Program-made: the position numbers and the translations under genes | Assembly: GCA_904066235.2 (NCBI GenBank) | Contig: CAJFCV020000003.1 | Span: 5,704,001-5,768,000, forward strand | Reading direction: 5' to 3' | Length of the DNA stretch: 64,000 nucleotides | Source of the DNA: Bursaphelenchus xylophilus | Taxonomy: Eukaryota; Nematoda; Chromadorea; Rhabditida; Aphelenchoididae | In this document: positions 61,373 through 64,000 of the stretch, piece after piece | Position numbering within the stretch: position 1 is the first letter of the stretch | Layout of the letters: every line of letters begins with the position of its first letter | The notes under the pieces: generated by a model | Told to the model about the DNA's origin: nothing | The model's database searches: none | The model's input: the letters and a program-made list of their open reading frames with translations, nothing else

Positions 61373-63782
61373 CTATCGTATTTTTCTGTGAATGGTGGAC
61401 TGTCGAGAGAAGGCGGCGGCCAATTCGGCGAATTTACCACAGAATCCCGAATTGTCGAAGAGAAACCCGAGGCATAGCCGATTGTATGCTGACAAAACAT
61501 AGGGCTGGCACCAATGGAGAACGACGCGGTAAGCGAACAAGTATTGAAGGTTGTTGGCGACCGCGTTCCGCCGTTGCAACCGCAAGAAGATCGCCGAAGT
61601 CAACATTGGATTGGCAAAGTTATTTGAGCCTCTGAGCAATTGCATCAGCATAATTTCGATGAGAACAAGAGTGCCCGACCGACCACACCCATCCAAGCAA
61701 TGGATTACTGAGGGATTCGGAGAAGTGCGCGTCCTGTCGAATTTGAAATAAAAGAAGCGACACATACCTTCGCAGAATCCGCAAAGGCCATTGAACATCC
61801 GTGTAATCCTTCCAGTCATATTGCCAATGCTGAAGTCGGTGAACCTCGGTCGGATCATCACTTCTCCACATACTTAGTGACGTCACTGAAAACAGTGGAT
61901 CCATTGTCATACAAATAGAATCATTTCTTATCACAAAGCTCCCGACAGTTAGGATACTTCCCTGAACTCTAAAAGCAGGAACATGTAGTCTCACGGCACG
62001 GACCTAAACTTATGTAATTGTAGATGATACTACAACCTTCTAATAACGTTCGTTGAACTTACTTTGGCCAATAATACGGGCAATAATTAGAAGGTTTGTC
62101 AGTTCCCAACATGGTCATATTATCTGTGTCCATCGCCCCACACAGCATGACCACATATTCACTCTTCTCTTGCCAAACCATTCTCCAAAAATCAATTGTA
62201 GTACTGGACATGGGAGCTTGTGTCAAGATGAATTTGTTAATCAACGGTCCTCCAAATACGTAATTCGCGTGAATGAAATCACTTTCACCCCTAAAATTAG
62301 GTAACAATTTAAAAGAAATCTGACTGTCCTCTTACCCATCCTCTTGATATTTTACACTTGGACAATCAAAATCTCCGAAGACGTCGATTGGCCTGAGAAG
62401 CGTTCGGTTTCCGTTACCATCTTCTTTATCTAACTTCAGGACCACTCGATTCAGATCTCCGCAAACAATCCCTTCAACTGATGTTTTTAATAATTTTAGA
62501 TGGAACTTACTGCGATTGCGTGCTTTAGTTGCGTAATTTGCATCAAATGCAGACTGTGACATCTCATTGCGAGATAATTCGGAATTCTCAAAGAAACCTT
62601 CCACAACTTCGAATTCAACGAAGAATTCCTGTAAATAAAAGAAAACAAAACTACAAACTAAGTTTTTCAGTCAAATTTTTCTGTCATTTTGATTGTCAAA
62701 ACGAACTTTGGAAAATTTTTGTAGATTCTCGCGTGTGAAAACTTCGTATATCAGAGTTTTCAATTTAGAGAAAATAACGAAAATTACGGTAAGTTGACGT
62801 CATTTTATCAGATCAACAATCCTACAACATCCCCAAAAACAAGTAAATAAGACGAAGATCCCACTCACGGAAAGATCAGTCCTCGGGCGTCCCGGTTCAA
62901 TTAGAAATGACCATCTGATCATTCCCACAACAAAGGTTGCAAACTCCTGTATCCGCTGAATTATCCGATCTGCAGCTTCACTGTGGAAATCGCACCAATT
63001 ACTTAGTGGATCTTTACTCTTGTAGGTCTCTATGTGTTGAAGAGCGTCAACCATAGCAACGCCCATCTTGCTGACATGGGTATGGTTCGCAAAGATCTCC
63101 TTCAAATGTTTCGCAGCTCTCTTACAATTAGGTGGAAGCTTGTTCAGCCAAGTCGTTAGATCTTCCCTATTAAAACAGGAAGTTAGGTTTTTTTACGTCA
63201 AAAAGTTCAGGTATACCTAAAAATGAAAGTGGAATATATTTACCCATATTTTATCCTAAACAGCTCCATTCTTGCGTTTACATCTGTATTTCGCTGGCTA
63301 GGATTTCGTATCAAGAAGTCGTAGACAGTCATCTCTAGTTTCTGATCATGGAGAATCTTGTCCACCTTGAGACACATCTGTTTTAGGAAAGACATCGCTT
63401 CCTTCTTTTCAAAATCTTTCTAGAACAAAATATGGAAACTCTGAATAACTTACGATTCGCTTCCTAAGCAGATGGATATTCCAGTATCCCGATATTCCAC
63501 CAAAATATCCATTTTGGCGCTTTGGAACCATCGGCATCTCCAAAGTGTGAAAATCGCCCTTTTTCCGCATGTAAATCCCGTGATGGTAGTATTCCGGATC
63601 AGTCCCATCATCCTAAAAAGGTAGAAATAAATGAATGCAAAAAAAAACAACAAAATAAGGGTAAGAATATTATCCAGCCAGAAGCATACCTGATACTCGA
63701 CACTACCGACGGAACTTCGTTGATTTTGAGCTTTTTTTTGCTGCTTTTGGTGCCCGGGTATAGCACCATCATCGGGCCGCAT
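61373..63782 (-). CDS. Non-receptor protein tyrosine phosphatase, 9 exons, about 591 aa
   Basis: Exons (minus): 63782-63690, 63612-63454, 63419-63244, 63166-62869, 62628-62511, 62477-62336, 62290-62063, 61968-61768, 61733-61373. The catalytic domain begins about residue 270. It has ARNRIEGIVCGDLNRVVLKL (family NRYxxVxCxDxxRV), DFIHANYVFG (family DYINANY), FILTQAPMSSTTIDFWRMVW, and the P-loop VIHCLDGCGRSGT with catalytic Cys and Arg. The WPD loop reads DWKDYTDV: the general-acid Asp is present but Pro is Lys. The first 240 residues are helical and not recognised. No membrane segment is seen. Nematodes have large expanded PTP sets, many active in sperm; I cannot name this member. The acceptor of exon 8 (TTTTAG at 61969) is the least certain junction. 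Confidence 0.88.
62655..62830. repeat. Dispersed repeat copy in a PTP intron
   Basis: It shares TTGATTGTCAAA, AACTT..GGTAAATTTTTGT-like and CTCGCGTGTGA words, TATATCAGA, and the end TTGACGTCATTTT with 37010-37742. It explains why this PTP intron is 240 bp when most are 33-95 bp. Confidence 0.6.
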
Positions 63783-64000
63783 TTCAATACACGGTTCAAC
63801 CAAAAAAAGCCAGACGTTCCCGAAAAAACATTAGCGCAACTTTTTTGACAGAAATTGCCAGAGGCGGATCAAAAATCATTTGATTCACCGGGTGGAGCGA
63901 TTTTTTTATTGGACAACAAGGCTCACGAAGTAAGTGAGATACACTAAAATAAAGTAACGTTTCGTGTAGATCCATGTTTGTCCACCTCGAAAAAGGTCGC

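Overview
The window is animal nuclear DNA, almost certainly from a nematode. Most gene models break into many exons separated by very small GT-AG introns (commonly 30 to 45 nt). Several proteins are closest to nematode family members as I know them: a GAR-2-type muscarinic receptor, a TRA-1/GLI zinc-finger protein, an EPG-7/FIP200 autophagy scaffold and GSK-3. Acceptor sites sit directly upstream of several start codons, which fits spliced-leader trans-splicing. The species cannot be named from sequence alone. I built the exon models by hand from splice sites and frame, so most internal junctions are frame-checked, but 5' ends are less certain.

Layout. 1-4.1 kb is repeat-rich. It holds a long-terminal-inverted-repeat element carrying a broken ribosomal protein S18 gene piece, and a second foldback with G+C-rich GGCCGGGCC blocks. 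4.3-7.9 kb (minus) is an amine-type GPCR. 8-14.5 kb has no gene I can support but has inverted-repeat elements. 14.5-18.1 kb (plus) is a GAR-2-like muscarinic receptor, tail-to-tail with a FIP200/EPG-7 gene at 18.5-22.7 kb (minus). 24.0-27.7 kb (plus) is an SGSM3-type TBC-SH3-RUN protein whose tenth intron contains a foldback element. Two large palindromes fill 28.0-30.0 kb. The second ends about 85 bp past the stop codon of a tra-1/GLI gene at 30.1-33.3 kb (minus). 33.3-39.2 kb is gene-poor with nested repeats. 39.3-43.2 kb (plus) is a DLC/GEI-1-type RhoGAP-START protein. 44.2-45.2 kb (minus) is a testis-specific-kinase-like kinase. 46.1-46.9 kb is a hAT-like non-autonomous element with a perfect 8-bp target duplication.

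47.4-48.7 kb holds rab-30 followed closely by a small C/EBP-type bZIP gene, arranged like a nematode operon. A synaptotagmin gene (minus) abuts it tail-to-tail. Next come a tetraspanin gene (minus, 51.8-53.4 kb), gsk-3 (plus, 55.2-56.6 kb), and sdhd-1 (plus, 58.6-59.1 kb). After these is a small MEINOX-domain gene (minus, 59.1-60.9 kb) with no homeodomain but with an eh1-like motif. Its second intron hosts an opposite-strand 292-residue open frame. The window ends with a non-receptor protein tyrosine phosphatase gene (minus, 61.4-63.8 kb).

The genes are a mixture of neuronal signalling (two GPCRs, synaptotagmin), membrane traffic and autophagy (EPG-7, SGSM3, RAB-30), kinase/phosphatase signalling and transcription (TRA-1, bZIP, MEINOX). 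Nothing shows a single shared pathway. The strongest unusual signals are the MEINOX-only gene with its nested antisense frame, the palindrome abutting tra-1, three exactly 449-bp copies of one inverted-repeat element with TNA target duplications, the captured S18 gene piece, and the very small introns.
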